This document shows, piece after piece, positions 19,667-29,285 of a stretch of DNA of 64,000 bases. How positions within the stretch are numbered: the stretch's first letter is position 1; the number at the start of each line of letters is the position of its first letter. Origin of the DNA: Desulfotignum sp. (GTDB taxonomy: Bacteria > Desulfobacterota > Desulfobacteria > Desulfobacterales > Desulfobacteraceae); contig JAABSA010000001.1 of the NCBI GenBank assembly GCA_011390635.1, positions 224,839 through 288,838 of the forward strand, read 5' to 3'. A model generated the notes under the pieces. That model did not search any database and had not been told where the DNA came from. It worked only from the letters and a program-made list of their open reading frames with translations. The position numbers were made by a program, and so were the translations under genes.

Positions 19667-21039
19667 TATACCTTTTTGAGTTGATTTTCCAGATGGGTTT
19701 TCATTCTTGCAAGTCTGCGCTTCATGTCCTGGCTGCTGCGGTTTGTTCTGCCCGCCAGATGGATGCAGGTGCCCCCCTCATCCATCGGCTGAAGAGCGAC
19801 AAGATAGGACTGGTGTGACATAAAAAAAGTGATCCAGCACCCCAGAATCATCATGATAAAACCGGCGTATACATACCAGACCCCAGGATCTTTTGTCACC
19901 TGAAGCCCGGTATAATATCGTTTTTCAAAATCCTTGATGACAAAGGTGAACCGGCCTTTGCGCATCTTGTCAAAGGTGGGAAATTTTACGGGCAGCCCGA
20001 TCTGAATTTCTGGTTCACCCGCAAGGCTCACCTTTCCAAAAAAAGTCTCTTCCAGGTTGTGTCCCCTGAAGTCAAAATGGGGCAAAAAGCCCTGGAGCAG
20101 AAAACTGCCCTGGTCATCGGGCAGGGTAATGGTTTCTCCCACCTGTAAGGTCCTGGTGATCTCATCGCCGGTTTGGTTGTCCACAATGGAAAGCACCGCA
20201 GCATCGGGGGTGGCAGTGCCGTAAGAGGACTGAAATATATTGATGCCTTTGTAGCGTAAAGGATGGTTGACCCGGATATCTGTGGTCAGGCTTTCCTGTC
20301 CGTTTTCTATGATAGTCAGGTTGGAGCGAAATTCTTCAGGGGCACCGGTATTATAAAATTTCACCTCGAATTCATTGCATTTAATGGCAAAATCCAAAGA
20401 AATGGGCTCTCTTGTCTTGGCGGCAAACACCTGACGGATCTGGCCGCCTTCATCTATCCTGACAGAGGCCTTAAAGCCAAACATCGCCCCCACAAGTGCT
20501 CCGGCCAGCAGGAGCAGGACACTGGCGTGCACCACAAAGACTCCCAGGCGGGTCCACCGCCCTTTTTCTGCATACAGCAGCGTGGTATTCTGGTCTTTTT
20601 GCCGGATCACCGGACCTGCCTGTCTTGACAGCCAGGTTTCACAGGAATCGGCTATCTGGTCTGGATTATGTTCCACCGTAACTGTCTGTTTTGTTGTAGA
20701 TTTCAAAAACCGGTCCGGATGAAACCGCACCTGTTTGGGGAAAATGGTTTTCCAGATAAGAGAAAGCCGTTCCACAGAACAAACCACAAGATTGATGCAC
20801 AGCAAAAGCAGCAGAAACAAAAACCACCAGGCATGGTACATGTCATCAATATGGAAGACCTTTATCAGGTTATACATGCCTTTTCCATAAAGATCGATGT
20901 ATTGCTGGGGTGATCCGTTCTGGAGCACCACTGTTCCGATGATGGAGGTAACAGCCAGCAGCACCAGTATATAAACCGTCAGTTTGACAGAGCAGAAAAA
21001 TACCCATATCTGCCGGGGGATGGTGTCTTGATTTTTCAC
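19666..21039 (-). CDS. resB: Cytochrome c biogenesis protein ResB-like
   Basis: SVKLTVYILVLLAVTSIIGTVVLQ, GINIFQSSYG, DPGVWYVYAGFIMMILGCWITFFMSH; adjacent to ccsA. Confidence 0.92.
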   Translation of the reverse strand: MKNQDTIPRQIWVFFCSVKLTVYILVLLAVTSIIGTVVLQNGSPQQYIDLYGKGMYNLIKVFHIDDMYHAWWFLFLLLLLCINLVVCSVERLSLIWKTIFPKQVRFHPDRFLKSTTKQTVTVEHNPDQIADSCETWLSRQAGPVIRQKDQNTTLLYAEKGRWTRLGVFVVHASVLLLLAGALVGAMFGFKASVRIDEGGQIRQVFAAKTREPISLDFAIKCNEFEVKFYNTGAPEEFRSNLTIIENGQESLTTDIRVNHPLRYKGINIFQSSYGTATPDAAVLSIVDNQTGDEITRTLQVGETITLPDDQGSFLLQGFLPHFDFRGHNLEETFFGKVSLAGEPEIQIGLPVKFPTFDKMRKGRFTFVIKDFEKRYYTGLQVTKDPGVWYVYAGFIMMILGCWITFFMSHQSYLVALQPMDEGGTCIHLAGRTNRSSQDMKRRLARMKTHLENQLKKV

Positions 21040-21060
21040 TTTTTTTCTTTCATTATCAGG

Positions 21061-22797
21061 TTATGGTCCCATGACAGGATCAGAAGCATTTTTGCCCAGT
21101 TCACGGGCCAGCAGACGGGATACATTGGAGGTTTTTTCTACAGACAGGCCCATGGCTTCTCTGATGACCTCCATGCGGCCCAGAATGATGGCTTTTTTCC
21201 TGGCCCGGGTTACCCCGGTATACAGCAGCTGCCGGGTGACAACCCGGGACAGCCGGTCCGGGATCACTATCAAAACAGTCTCAAACTCCGATCCCTGACT
21301 TTTATGAATGGTTACGCCAAAGGCTGGTTCATGGGAGGGAAGATCCAGATAACGAAACTGTCGGACCAGTTTGTTCTCCATTTTGAAACCAGCTGTCATG
21401 GTACCTTTTCGGTTCAAAACAACCCCTGTATCTCCATTAAAAAGCCCCCTGGTATAATCATTTGCAGTGATCATGATCAATTGTTTAAAAAACCGTCCTC
21501 TTATACCAGAATCAAAAAACTTGCGCAAAATCTTTTCACAAATATGATTAATTTGTAATGTTCCGTATTCCCCATTTTTATGGGCACATAAAATTCTGAA
21601 CCTGTCCATGGCATTGAGCGATTGTATCATATCCTGCTGTTCCATGAACGGACCATATCCATGTTTGATATGGGTCGCAAGTGTCTGGTAATAATCTGTG
21701 TGCGGCTGTTCGAACACAAGATCAGGATACCGGCCTGTTGTAAGAATGCTGGTCACGGCATTTACATCATTTTTCCGGATGGCGGTAGCCAGATTCTCAA
21801 TACCTGTTTTTCCGCCGGATCTGAAATTATACTCCAGAAAAACCACAAAAGGCGCCATGGCATCTGTTTTGCAAATATCAGTGAACACGGCGCCAGCCTG
21901 TACCGGGGACAGTTGGTTTTCATCTCCCAAAAGAATCACCCGGGCTGTCTGGGGAATGGCTTCCATCAGGCGGGTCATCAATGCCATATCAATCATGGAT
22001 GCTTCGTCAATAATCACCACGTCAGCCGGGAGCAGATTGTCTTTCCCATGTACAAATCCAGGCTGGTCTTTTTTGGGAATCAATACGGAATGAATGGTTG
22101 CCCCATCCCTTAGGCGCACCGCAGCCTTTCCCGTGGGAGCCACTGATAAAAACCGCACAAAGGGCAGTCCATAAAATGCGGCATGGGCCTGTATCACCTG
22201 TGTGATAATGTTTGTGATATGGGTTTTTCCAGTGCCTGGTCCCCCGGAAATAATGGTGAAATTGCTTGACAATGCCTGTAAAACCGCTTCTTTCTGGTGC
22301 TGGACATGATCTGGATGCTGTCCTGTGAACCACTGATCCAATGCACCTGTAATGAAATCGTGGTTCACGGACACGGGATGTGACCGGATGCGGGCAGCCA
22401 GGTTCTGCACCAGGCGATCCTGAAAATCATGGTATTTGGACAGATAAAGACAGCCATCTGAATCCAGAACCAAAGGAAGCTGATGATGATATGAATCTGT
22501 GGAATTTTCCACCATGGATGCAGATTCCAGGGCATTCATCCAGGTGTCAAAATCAGGAAGACGTACCATATCTCCATTGTCTGGTGTCAGGTGGATGATG
22601 GTGTCCGATGCTGCTTTTATATCCAGGCGTATGTGTCCGTCGGCCAGGGCCCTGGAAACCAGAGCGCAGGAGATCGCTGCCAGAGGATGGTCTTCGGAGA
22701 ACACACCTGCCATGGTTGTGGCAAAATAATAGTCCAGATGGGATATTACGCCATGTTCATGCAGCCTGTTCAAAAGACGAAAGCCTTTTGCTGTCAT
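21061..22797 (-). CDS. recD: RecD-like exodeoxyribonuclease V alpha subunit / SF1 helicase
   Basis: IISGGPGTGKTHITNII, VAPTGKAAVRL, VVIIDEASMIDMALM, VILLGDENQLSPV, GVTIHKSQGSEFETVLIV, LLYTGVTRARKKAII. Confidence 0.9.
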   Translation of the reverse strand: MTAKGFRLLNRLHEHGVISHLDYYFATTMAGVFSEDHPLAAISCALVSRALADGHIRLDIKAASDTIIHLTPDNGDMVRLPDFDTWMNALESASMVENSTDSYHHQLPLVLDSDGCLYLSKYHDFQDRLVQNLAARIRSHPVSVNHDFITGALDQWFTGQHPDHVQHQKEAVLQALSSNFTIISGGPGTGKTHITNIITQVIQAHAAFYGLPFVRFLSVAPTGKAAVRLRDGATIHSVLIPKKDQPGFVHGKDNLLPADVVIIDEASMIDMALMTRLMEAIPQTARVILLGDENQLSPVQAGAVFTDICKTDAMAPFVVFLEYNFRSGGKTGIENLATAIRKNDVNAVTSILTTGRYPDLVFEQPHTDYYQTLATHIKHGYGPFMEQQDMIQSLNAMDRFRILCAHKNGEYGTLQINHICEKILRKFFDSGIRGRFFKQLIMITANDYTRGLFNGDTGVVLNRKGTMTAGFKMENKLVRQFRYLDLPSHEPAFGVTIHKSQGSEFETVLIVIPDRLSRVVTRQLLYTGVTRARKKAIILGRMEVIREAMGLSVEKTSNVSRLLARELGKNASDPVMGP

Positions 22798-22971
22798 TGA
22801 AATAATTTCCTGTGGGTTGCGGTTTCGTTATCATGTGTACCAATGTTTTGTGAGAAAATAAAGAGTGAACCTGCCGGTTGTATTCCCGGCATCAAACCAA
22901 CCAGCAACTCAAATGAGTTTTATAAAAAGGGGAAAGAAGATGATCATTGCAAAAAAGCAATGTGTGTAAAA

Positions 22972-23000
22972 AAGGCACCTTATAAAAAATAAGGTGCCTT
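22972..23000. terminator. Hairpin downstream of the small DRR-motif gene region
   Basis: AAGGCACCTTA...TAAGGTGCCTT, 11-bp perfect arms, A/T-rich loop. Confidence 0.65.
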
Positions 23001-23018
23001 AAAGACTGTTTAAAAAAA

Positions 23019-23303
23019 TTATACTGTTTTTGAAAAAGGTGATCTTACGCCGGACTCCCTGGTGGTTTTTCTTCTGTCACCAGAAACATTGCGCCTGTCT
23101 ACTCCTTTTCTGCGATTGTTTTGAAAGGACAGATCCACAAAGATGCCTTCTCGCACACTGCTTCTTCTGTCAGCTTTGGCTTTTCGCCGGTCTCTTCGAA
23201 ACTTGCGGGTAATGGTTCTTCTACGTTCGGAAAATCCCCGGATTCTGTAAGGTGCATCAATGGTTTCGTCCCTGACCGGTAAAATTTTATAATCAAATAC
23301 CAT
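23019..23303 (-). CDS. Small very basic protein with repeated DRR motifs
   Basis: 94 aa; FRRDRRKAKADRRSS...NRRKGVDRRNVSGDRRK. Confidence 0.6.
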   Translation of the reverse strand: MVFDYKILPVRDETIDAPYRIRGFSERRRTITRKFRRDRRKAKADRRSSVREGIFVDLSFQNNRRKGVDRRNVSGDRRKTTRESGVRSPFSKTV

Positions 23304-23381
23304 GGCTTTTTCCCATACAATTATCAGGTTGACATTAAACCCTCAGCCTGTTCATGATATCGTCTTATATACGGTGTGGCT

Positions 23382-23822
23382 TTAATTTTTTTGTTTGGTA
23401 TCTTCAATGTATTGGTGGATTCTTAAAAAAGGCACATACAGAGAATCACTGGTTTTAATATGATCCACAAGCCAGTTTCTCAGTTCCAGAATGGTCTCCA
23501 TGGTCAGGTTTGTGACATCTTCTGCAATCTCCCGTCGCAGGCTGATGGCACTTTTGATGAACTGGCGATGCGCTCTGGAATGGATATCCCGGTCAGGATA
23601 TCCCCGTTTCCTGAGAATTTTTTCCTCAGTGGAAAAATACAGTTTTGCATAGTCATTGATGTCGGAAATCATGTTGGCGAACGCTTTGGGATCCGCTTTT
23701 TTTTGTTTCAATTCAATAAGTTCATTAAAAAGTGTAAACATTTTTTTCTGGTGATTATCGATTTCGGCAACATCCACACTGAAGCCTTTATCCCATTCGA
23801 TCTTGAGATCGGTTTGTGTCAT
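23382..23822 (-). CDS. Bacteriohemerythrin
   Basis: IEWDKGFSVDVAEIDNHQKKMFTLFNELIEL, HSRAHRQFI, WLVDHIKTSD hemerythrin iron-ligand pattern; start set at MTQTDLKIEW. Confidence 0.9.
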   Translation of the reverse strand: MTQTDLKIEWDKGFSVDVAEIDNHQKKMFTLFNELIELKQKKADPKAFANMISDINDYAKLYFSTEEKILRKRGYPDRDIHSRAHRQFIKSAISLRREIAEDVTNLTMETILELRNWLVDHIKTSDSLYVPFLRIHQYIEDTKQKN

Positions 23823-23832
23823 TCTTATCTCC

Positions 23833-24021
23833 TTACTGCTTCTTTTTTTTTCCAAACCATACATTGCCGAAAATTGCAATGGAAAGCACCACTATAAAAA
23901 TTGTTGCAATCCAGGTGCCCTGTTTTCCGAATCTCGGATAAATAACCATGGGAACCAGATACATGTACAATACTATATGACATATCCCGATGCAGACAAG
24001 GCGGCCCCAGTTTTTTTTCAT
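23833..24021 (-). CDS. Small two-TM membrane protein
   Basis: 62 aa; ATG overlaps stop of mpl by 4 bp (ATGA-type coupling); two hydrophobic helices. Confidence 0.7.
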   Translation of the reverse strand: MKKNWGRLVCIGICHIVLYMYLVPMVIYPRFGKQGTWIATIFIVVLSIAIFGNVWFGKKKKQ

Positions 24022-25409
24022 GCAATCATCTCAAGCAGTCTGGTATGGATATTATCAAATCCACCATTGGACATGATCAATACAAGATCTTTTGGTGCCA
24101 GCCGGGGCTGCAAAAATGCCAGCACTGCAGTTACATCGGCAAAATGGTGGGCTTCCACCCCCATATTATTGATATCTGATACCAGTTTTTTTTGTGAAAG
24201 CCGCTCATTTTCCGGGATTGTTTTTTTCACTGAAGGATTGCATATACAAACCAAATCCGCTTCTGCAAAAGCATGCGGATAACTGGCCTGAAAAAAAGAG
24301 CGCATGGAGGTGTTGGTTCTGGGTTCAAAAACGGCAATAACACGACCTTTGCTGTAAAAAGGTTTGACTGCGCGAATGGTTTCTCTGACAGCGGACGGGT
24401 GGTGGGCAAAATCATCCATCACTGTGATCCTGTTTTTAATCCCCCGGATTTCCTGGCGGCGCCTGATACCGGAAAAAGAAGCCATGGCCTTCTGAATCAG
24501 GCCAATGTCTGCACCAATAACATCTGCCGCAGCAGCACAGGCCAGAAAATTCATCAGATTATGCTGTCCCTGCATGCGGGTCTCAATGTCATAGATCCTG
24601 TTTGGGCCATGGATTCGGGACCGGGTCACAAATCCCTGCCGTGTGGTATCTGTAAAATACCAGTCTGCTCCAATGCCATAGGTAATGGTGCGTTTTTTTT
24701 GATCCGCAAGGATATCCATGAGATGGGGACTGTCTTTGCAGGCGATGACATGGCTGGTGGCGGTTACTTTTTTGACCAGACCGGAAAAAACACGCTTGAC
24801 ATGGTCCAGGTCCGTAAAGATATCTGCATGATCAAATTCTACACCGGTGATGATGGTGATAAAAGGATCGTAGTGCATAAATTTGGGCCCTTTATCAAAA
24901 AAGGCTGTATCATACTCATCTCCTTCAATAACCATGTAATCACCTGAACCGATGTTGAAGCTGGACTGGTAATCTTTCAGAATACCGCCGATCATGAAAC
25001 AGGGATCCAGACCGGCGACGGCAAGAATATGTGCCATAATGGATGCTGTGGTTGTCTTGCCGTGGGTCCCTGTCACAAGGATTATTTTCTTATCACCTGC
25101 AATAAACCGGTTTACTGCCTGGGGCATGGACAGACAGGCGATTTTTTTTTCCAGCACAGCCTGTGCTTCGGGGTTATCCCGGGTGACGGCATTGCCGATG
25201 ATCACAAGATCCGGTTCATGGGCCAGGTTTTGCGGATCAAACCCGTTAAAAAGCGTTATCCCGTTGTCAGACAGAAAATCACTCATGGGCGGATAGACAT
25301 TCTGATCTGATCCGGTCACCTGAAATCCCATCTGTTTTAGAATACAGGCAAGGGTTCCCATACCGGTGCCACAGGCAGCCACCAAATGAATTTTTTGTAT
25401 CCCGGACAT
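24018..25409 (-). CDS. mpl: UDP-N-acetylmuramate:L-alanyl-gamma-D-glutamyl-meso-diaminopimelate ligase
   Basis: IHLVAACGTGMGTLACILKQMGFQVTGSDQNVYPPMSDFL, VTGTHGKTTTASI, EGDEYDTAFFDKGPKF, MDDFAHHPSAV. Confidence 0.92.
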   Translation of the reverse strand: MSGIQKIHLVAACGTGMGTLACILKQMGFQVTGSDQNVYPPMSDFLSDNGITLFNGFDPQNLAHEPDLVIIGNAVTRDNPEAQAVLEKKIACLSMPQAVNRFIAGDKKIILVTGTHGKTTTASIMAHILAVAGLDPCFMIGGILKDYQSSFNIGSGDYMVIEGDEYDTAFFDKGPKFMHYDPFITIITGVEFDHADIFTDLDHVKRVFSGLVKKVTATSHVIACKDSPHLMDILADQKKRTITYGIGADWYFTDTTRQGFVTRSRIHGPNRIYDIETRMQGQHNLMNFLACAAAADVIGADIGLIQKAMASFSGIRRRQEIRGIKNRITVMDDFAHHPSAVRETIRAVKPFYSKGRVIAVFEPRTNTSMRSFFQASYPHAFAEADLVCICNPSVKKTIPENERLSQKKLVSDINNMGVEAHHFADVTAVLAFLQPRLAPKDLVLIMSNGGFDNIHTRLLEMIA

Positions 25410-25412
25410 ATG

Positions 25413-26696
25413 CTATAGATCCGCCATCACCGCTTTTGCCGCGGCTATCGTATCAGCAATGTCCTGGTCTGTGTGCGCAAGGGACACAAAGCAGGCTTCA
25501 AACTGGGATGGTGCCAGGTATATACCCCTTTGCAGCATGCCCTTGTAAAAAGCGGCAAACCTGTCCAGATTGCTCGTTTTGGCATCTTCAAAATTATACA
25601 CCTTTCGGTCGGTAAAGAAAAATCCTGCCATGGAGCCTGCATGCCCGGTCTGAAAAGGGATGCCGGCATCTTCAGCAGCTGTCTGAAGTCCGTTCACAAG
25701 GGTGTGGGTCCGGGTGTTCAGGGTTTCATATACCCCTTCTTCCTGCAGGGCATTCAAGGTGGCAATGCCGGCTGCCATGGCCAGTGGATTGCCTGACAGT
25801 GTTCCGGCCTGATAAATAGAGCCAACGGGGGCAATCTGGGCCATGATATCCCGCCTGCCACCATAGGCACCCACAGGCAGGCCGCCGCCTATGATTTTGC
25901 CGAAGCAGGTCAGATCCGGTGTAATGTTGAACAGCCCCTGGGCAGATCCTTTTGCTACCCGAAAACCTGTCATGACCTCGTCAAAAATCAATAGCGCGCC
26001 ATATTTTCGGGTTTCCTGTCTCAGGGTTTCAAGGAATCCTTCTTTGGGCATCACCATGCCCATGTTACCTGCCACCGGCTCCAGGATGACCGCGGCCACC
26101 TGATCCCCTTTCTGTTCCATGATCTGCTTGAATCGGGCAATATCATTATAAGGCAACGACAAAGTGTTCTGGGTCACTGATTTTGGAATCCCGGGACTGC
26201 CGGGAATGCCCAGAGTGGCAACACCGGATCCTGCCGCCACCAGCAGGGTATCGGCATGACCATGGTAGCAGCCGTCAAATTTGATGATGATATCCCTGCC
26301 GGTAAATCCCCGGGCCAAACGAAGGGCACTCATGGTGGCTTCAGTGCCGGAATTGACCATGCGCACCATATCCACGGACGGGACCAGCCGGGTTACCAGT
26401 TTCGCCAGCCGGGTTTCCAGATGGGTGGGCGCACCAAAACTGGTACCGGTTTCCAGCACTTGTTGGAGGGCCTGGATAACGCTCGGGGGCCGGTGTCCCA
26501 GAATCAGGGGACCCCAGGATAATACATAGTCAATATATGCATTGCCATCGGCATCATACAGCCGGCTTTTGTCTCCTTTTTCAATAAACAGCGGCTGCCC
26601 GCCCACAGAACCGCAGGCCCGAACCGGAGAATTAACGCCTCCAGGAATCAGTTTTTGGGCCTCATCAAACAAGGTTGCAGATTTTGGAAATATCAT
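25413..26696 (-). CDS. hemL: Glutamate-1-semialdehyde 2,1-aminomutase
   Basis: [75 protein letters not shown]. Confidence 0.96.
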   Translation of the reverse strand: MIFPKSATLFDEAQKLIPGGVNSPVRACGSVGGQPLFIEKGDKSRLYDADGNAYIDYVLSWGPLILGHRPPSVIQALQQVLETGTSFGAPTHLETRLAKLVTRLVPSVDMVRMVNSGTEATMSALRLARGFTGRDIIIKFDGCYHGHADTLLVAAGSGVATLGIPGSPGIPKSVTQNTLSLPYNDIARFKQIMEQKGDQVAAVILEPVAGNMGMVMPKEGFLETLRQETRKYGALLIFDEVMTGFRVAKGSAQGLFNITPDLTCFGKIIGGGLPVGAYGGRRDIMAQIAPVGSIYQAGTLSGNPLAMAAGIATLNALQEEGVYETLNTRTHTLVNGLQTAAEDAGIPFQTGHAGSMAGFFFTDRKVYNFEDAKTSNLDRFAAFYKGMLQRGIYLAPSQFEACFVSLAHTDQDIADTIAAAKAVMADL

Positions 26697-26882
26697 ATGG
26701 TTTCCTTATGACGTCTAAAAGGTGATATCCAGACAGGGCTGGATTTTATACTGCTTTATATAAACAGGTAACTATAGCAAACCTCCTTTTATCGGGTCAA
26801 CCGGTTTGTTCACCCGGGCTCGTGAAAAAACCATTGACATCCGGTTTTGCGGCTGGTATTTTGCCCTCTGTTGAAATGCAAC

Positions 26883-26958
26883 GGGCCGTTAGCTCAATTG
26901 GTAGAGCAACTGACTCTTAATCAGTAGGTCGAAGGTTCGATCCCTTCACGGCCCACCA
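26883..26958 (+). tRNA. tRNA-Lys (anticodon CTT), CCA encoded
   Basis: Cloverleaf: GGGCCGT/ACGGCCC acceptor, anticodon arm ACTGA-CTCTTAA-TCAGT, T-arm GGTTCGATCC, ends ACCA. Confidence 0.96.
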
Positions 26959-26967
26959 GTAATATAA

Positions 26968-27008
26968 AGGGTTTTTAGCTTTTTGGCTAAAAACCCTATT
27001 TTTTTTAC
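26968..27008 (+). terminator. Rho-independent terminator after tRNA-Lys
   Basis: AGGGTTTTTAGC-TTTTTG-GCTAAAAACCCT followed by ATTTTTTTT. Confidence 0.9.
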
Positions 27009-27121
27009 ACAGGCAGTTACACCAACACCATATAAAACCTGAAACACACTATATGGCAATGAAAAGAGCACTATTCTGTAAAAGAATGGTATGTCATTTA
27101 CACGAAACATAAGGCTATTAC

Positions 27122-27403
27122 ATGAACATTTATGTCGGCAATTTATCTGAACAAATTACGGAGAATCATTTGAAGACGATTTTTGGAGAATATGGTAAAG
27201 TGGAAAAGGCAAAGATTATATCCGATAGATTTTCAGGCCGGACCAAAGGGTTTGGTTTTGTTGAAATGCCCAGCAATGCAGAGGCTGATCAAGCCATCAA
27301 GGCCCTGAACAGGACCGTCCACCAAGGCAAACAGATAAAAGTCAATCCTGCAGATTCCGGGGGAAAAAAACCCAAAAAAAAGTTTCACAAAAACCGTTTC
27401 TAA
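27122..27403 (+). CDS. RRM-domain RNA-binding protein
   Basis: NIYVGNLSEQITENHLKTIFGEYG (RNP2), RTKGFGFVEM (RNP1), basic C-terminus. Confidence 0.95.
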   Translation: MNIYVGNLSEQITENHLKTIFGEYGKVEKAKIISDRFSGRTKGFGFVEMPSNAEADQAIKALNRTVHQGKQIKVNPADSGGKKPKKKFHKNRF

Positions 27404-27611
27404 CGGCTTCTTGTTGAACCTGTGGAAACACTTTCTATTTTATAAAAATCTGTTCATCCAAGCCTGAAAATCGTCTGACAAAAAATCATATGTGTTTCGC
27501 AGCACTTTGGCGCTGTCAGGTCATTCATGGCATAAAACCGGTGTTTGCGGGCCTGGTATGGATCTGTTTTTGCTTTTTGTCACTCCTGCCGGCAGGCACG
27601 CACAACATACC

Positions 27612-27720
27612 AATGAAGTACAGCAACCCGCCCTCTGTTTAAAGACTATCCCGGCATGTCTTACCATCATGACCTTCGGCTCTGACGGTCCGTTCGCAGT
27701 ACTCCATCAGGGGCCCCTCA
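27612..27720. repeat. Diverged copy A of an intergenic repeat (partner at 49413-49527)
   Basis: Shares CGGCTCTRACGGTCCGKTCRCAG, GGCATGTC/TGCATGTC and CAGGGGCYCCT in the same order as the second copy; aligned by eye. Confidence 0.5.
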
Positions 27721-27828
27721 TAGAGCGCACTCTGCTGCAGCAAATATTAAGATATACCATAAATATTTTGACATTTTTGACTATATTGTGGTATTTTTTT
27801 TGACGACACAATGCCCAGGCAAAACCCC

Positions 27829-27857
27829 TTACAATCGGTTGCGATTGAATTTATATT
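27829..27857 (+). promoter_or_regulatory. Putative sigma70-like promoter with a palindrome in the spacer
   Basis: TTACAA - 17 bp - TATATT; spacer region carries CAATCG-GTTG-CGATTG. Confidence 0.4.
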
Positions 27858-27885
27858 GTAAATCGCGTTCAATCATGGAGATATT

Positions 27886-28434
27886 GTGATGAATGATTTT
27901 TTAAAAAATCTGAGAAGCTCCCAGAAAAAAGAAACCCCTGGCACGCGAAAAAACCAGGCGGGCAGCTATTACCCCGAACCTGACCGGCGCATGAACCGAG
28001 ACAGAAGAATGACCTATCCCAATACCAAGGAGAATGCACCATGGCAGCACCGAGATATCATGCCTGAAGTGCTGGAACATATGGCAAGCCTTTCCGAAAA
28101 TATGGAAAGGCTGGTGAACGCCCAGGAGACAGTGGTGGAAGCGCAGATAGAACAGCACCATGCAGTAACCCGGTTTTTCACCACCCTTAACACCATGCTC
28201 TGCCATGACACGGCGACCACTGCCAACCCTGGAGATCATCCGCCCAAAACCACCACCAGCTATACATCCGGCACCCATTACACAAAAGATGAAGTTATGA
28301 CCATGATCCATGATTTGCGCACACAGGGAGCCACGTTTTCAATGATCGCAGATCATTTGAAACAAAAAAATATCCCCACCTTCTCCGGAAGAGGGGAATG
28401 GCATGCCCAGACAATTCACAGGATTTGCAGATAG
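27886..28434 (+). CDS. Uncharacterised protein with C-terminal recombinase-like helical segment
   Basis: 182 aa; PDRRMNRDRRMTYPN near N-terminus; C-terminal GATFSMIADHLKQKNIPTFSGRGEWHAQTIHRICR. Confidence 0.7.
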   Translation: MMNDFLKNLRSSQKKETPGTRKNQAGSYYPEPDRRMNRDRRMTYPNTKENAPWQHRDIMPEVLEHMASLSENMERLVNAQETVVEAQIEQHHAVTRFFTTLNTMLCHDTATTANPGDHPPKTTTSYTSGTHYTKDEVMTMIHDLRTQGATFSMIADHLKQKNIPTFSGRGEWHAQTIHRICR

Positions 28435-29066
28435 GGGGGTTTTTTCTGCAGACCCTGGATGATAATTTTAAATGCAGTGATGAGTGTGGACTTTACAAAA
28501 TCTTTCTGGTTGTTGAGCTTTTTTTTAGAGTCCACCCACAGCACTACGCCTGCATAGGAACCCCACAGCACATCAGCCATGGCTACCGGGTGTTCATCAA
28601 TGAAAATACCTTTTTCGATTCCCTCTTTTATGACCTGGATGATGGCACCATGGGCCTGGGCTGAATTTTGTTTTAACTGGGCCATGACTTCATCCGACAG
28701 ATTGTGAAGGGTTTCCCCTGACTGCAGGTGAAACAGGTTGATCAAAATGTTGGGATCATGGTCATACAGATCGATGAATACATCTCTGAACCGCTCAATT
28801 TTTTCTTCCACATGGATATCCTGGTTCACCACCTTGTGAATCTGGGTGGACAGATATTTGAGAATATCAATGGAAAGGGATGTATGGAGTTCTTCTTTGT
28901 TTTTAAAATACAGATAGATGGTCCCGGGACTCAGTTCGGCTTCAGAAGCAATCTCTTCCATGGTTGCGCTGTTGAATCCCTTGACGGAAAAAATCTTTTG
29001 GGCCGCATTGATGATATCCCTGCGCCGCCGTTGTTTTTCCCTTTGTTTTCGCTCATATATGCCCAT
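28416..29066 (-). CDS. TetR/AcrR family transcriptional regulator
   Basis: RRRDIINAAQKIFSVKGFNSATMEEIASEAELSPGTIYLYFKNKEEL helix-turn-helix. Confidence 0.95.
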   Translation of the reverse strand: MGIYERKQREKQRRRRDIINAAQKIFSVKGFNSATMEEIASEAELSPGTIYLYFKNKEELHTSLSIDILKYLSTQIHKVVNQDIHVEEKIERFRDVFIDLYDHDPNILINLFHLQSGETLHNLSDEVMAQLKQNSAQAHGAIIQVIKEGIEKGIFIDEHPVAMADVLWGSYAGVVLWVDSKKKLNNQKDFVKSTLITAFKIIIQGLQKKPPYLQIL

Positions 29067-29285
29067 TTCTTCCCCGTTATTTTATGAATCAACTTCATTT
29101 ATTGTGCAACTAAATAAAACATATACAAAATTGCCTTGCATTTCACAAGGATAAAAATGAAAATATGAAAATATAATCAGTTTTCTGATTTTATCACCCC
29201 GTTCATTTTTTTCATGCTTTTTTGTTCCCATTATCAGGTTTTTTGGTTATGATAGAAAGCTAAAAACATACTTGGAGATATAATT

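Noticed and set aside
27492-27803. 103-aa plus-strand ORF over copy A
   Set aside because: No domain, poor start context; region looks intergenic.
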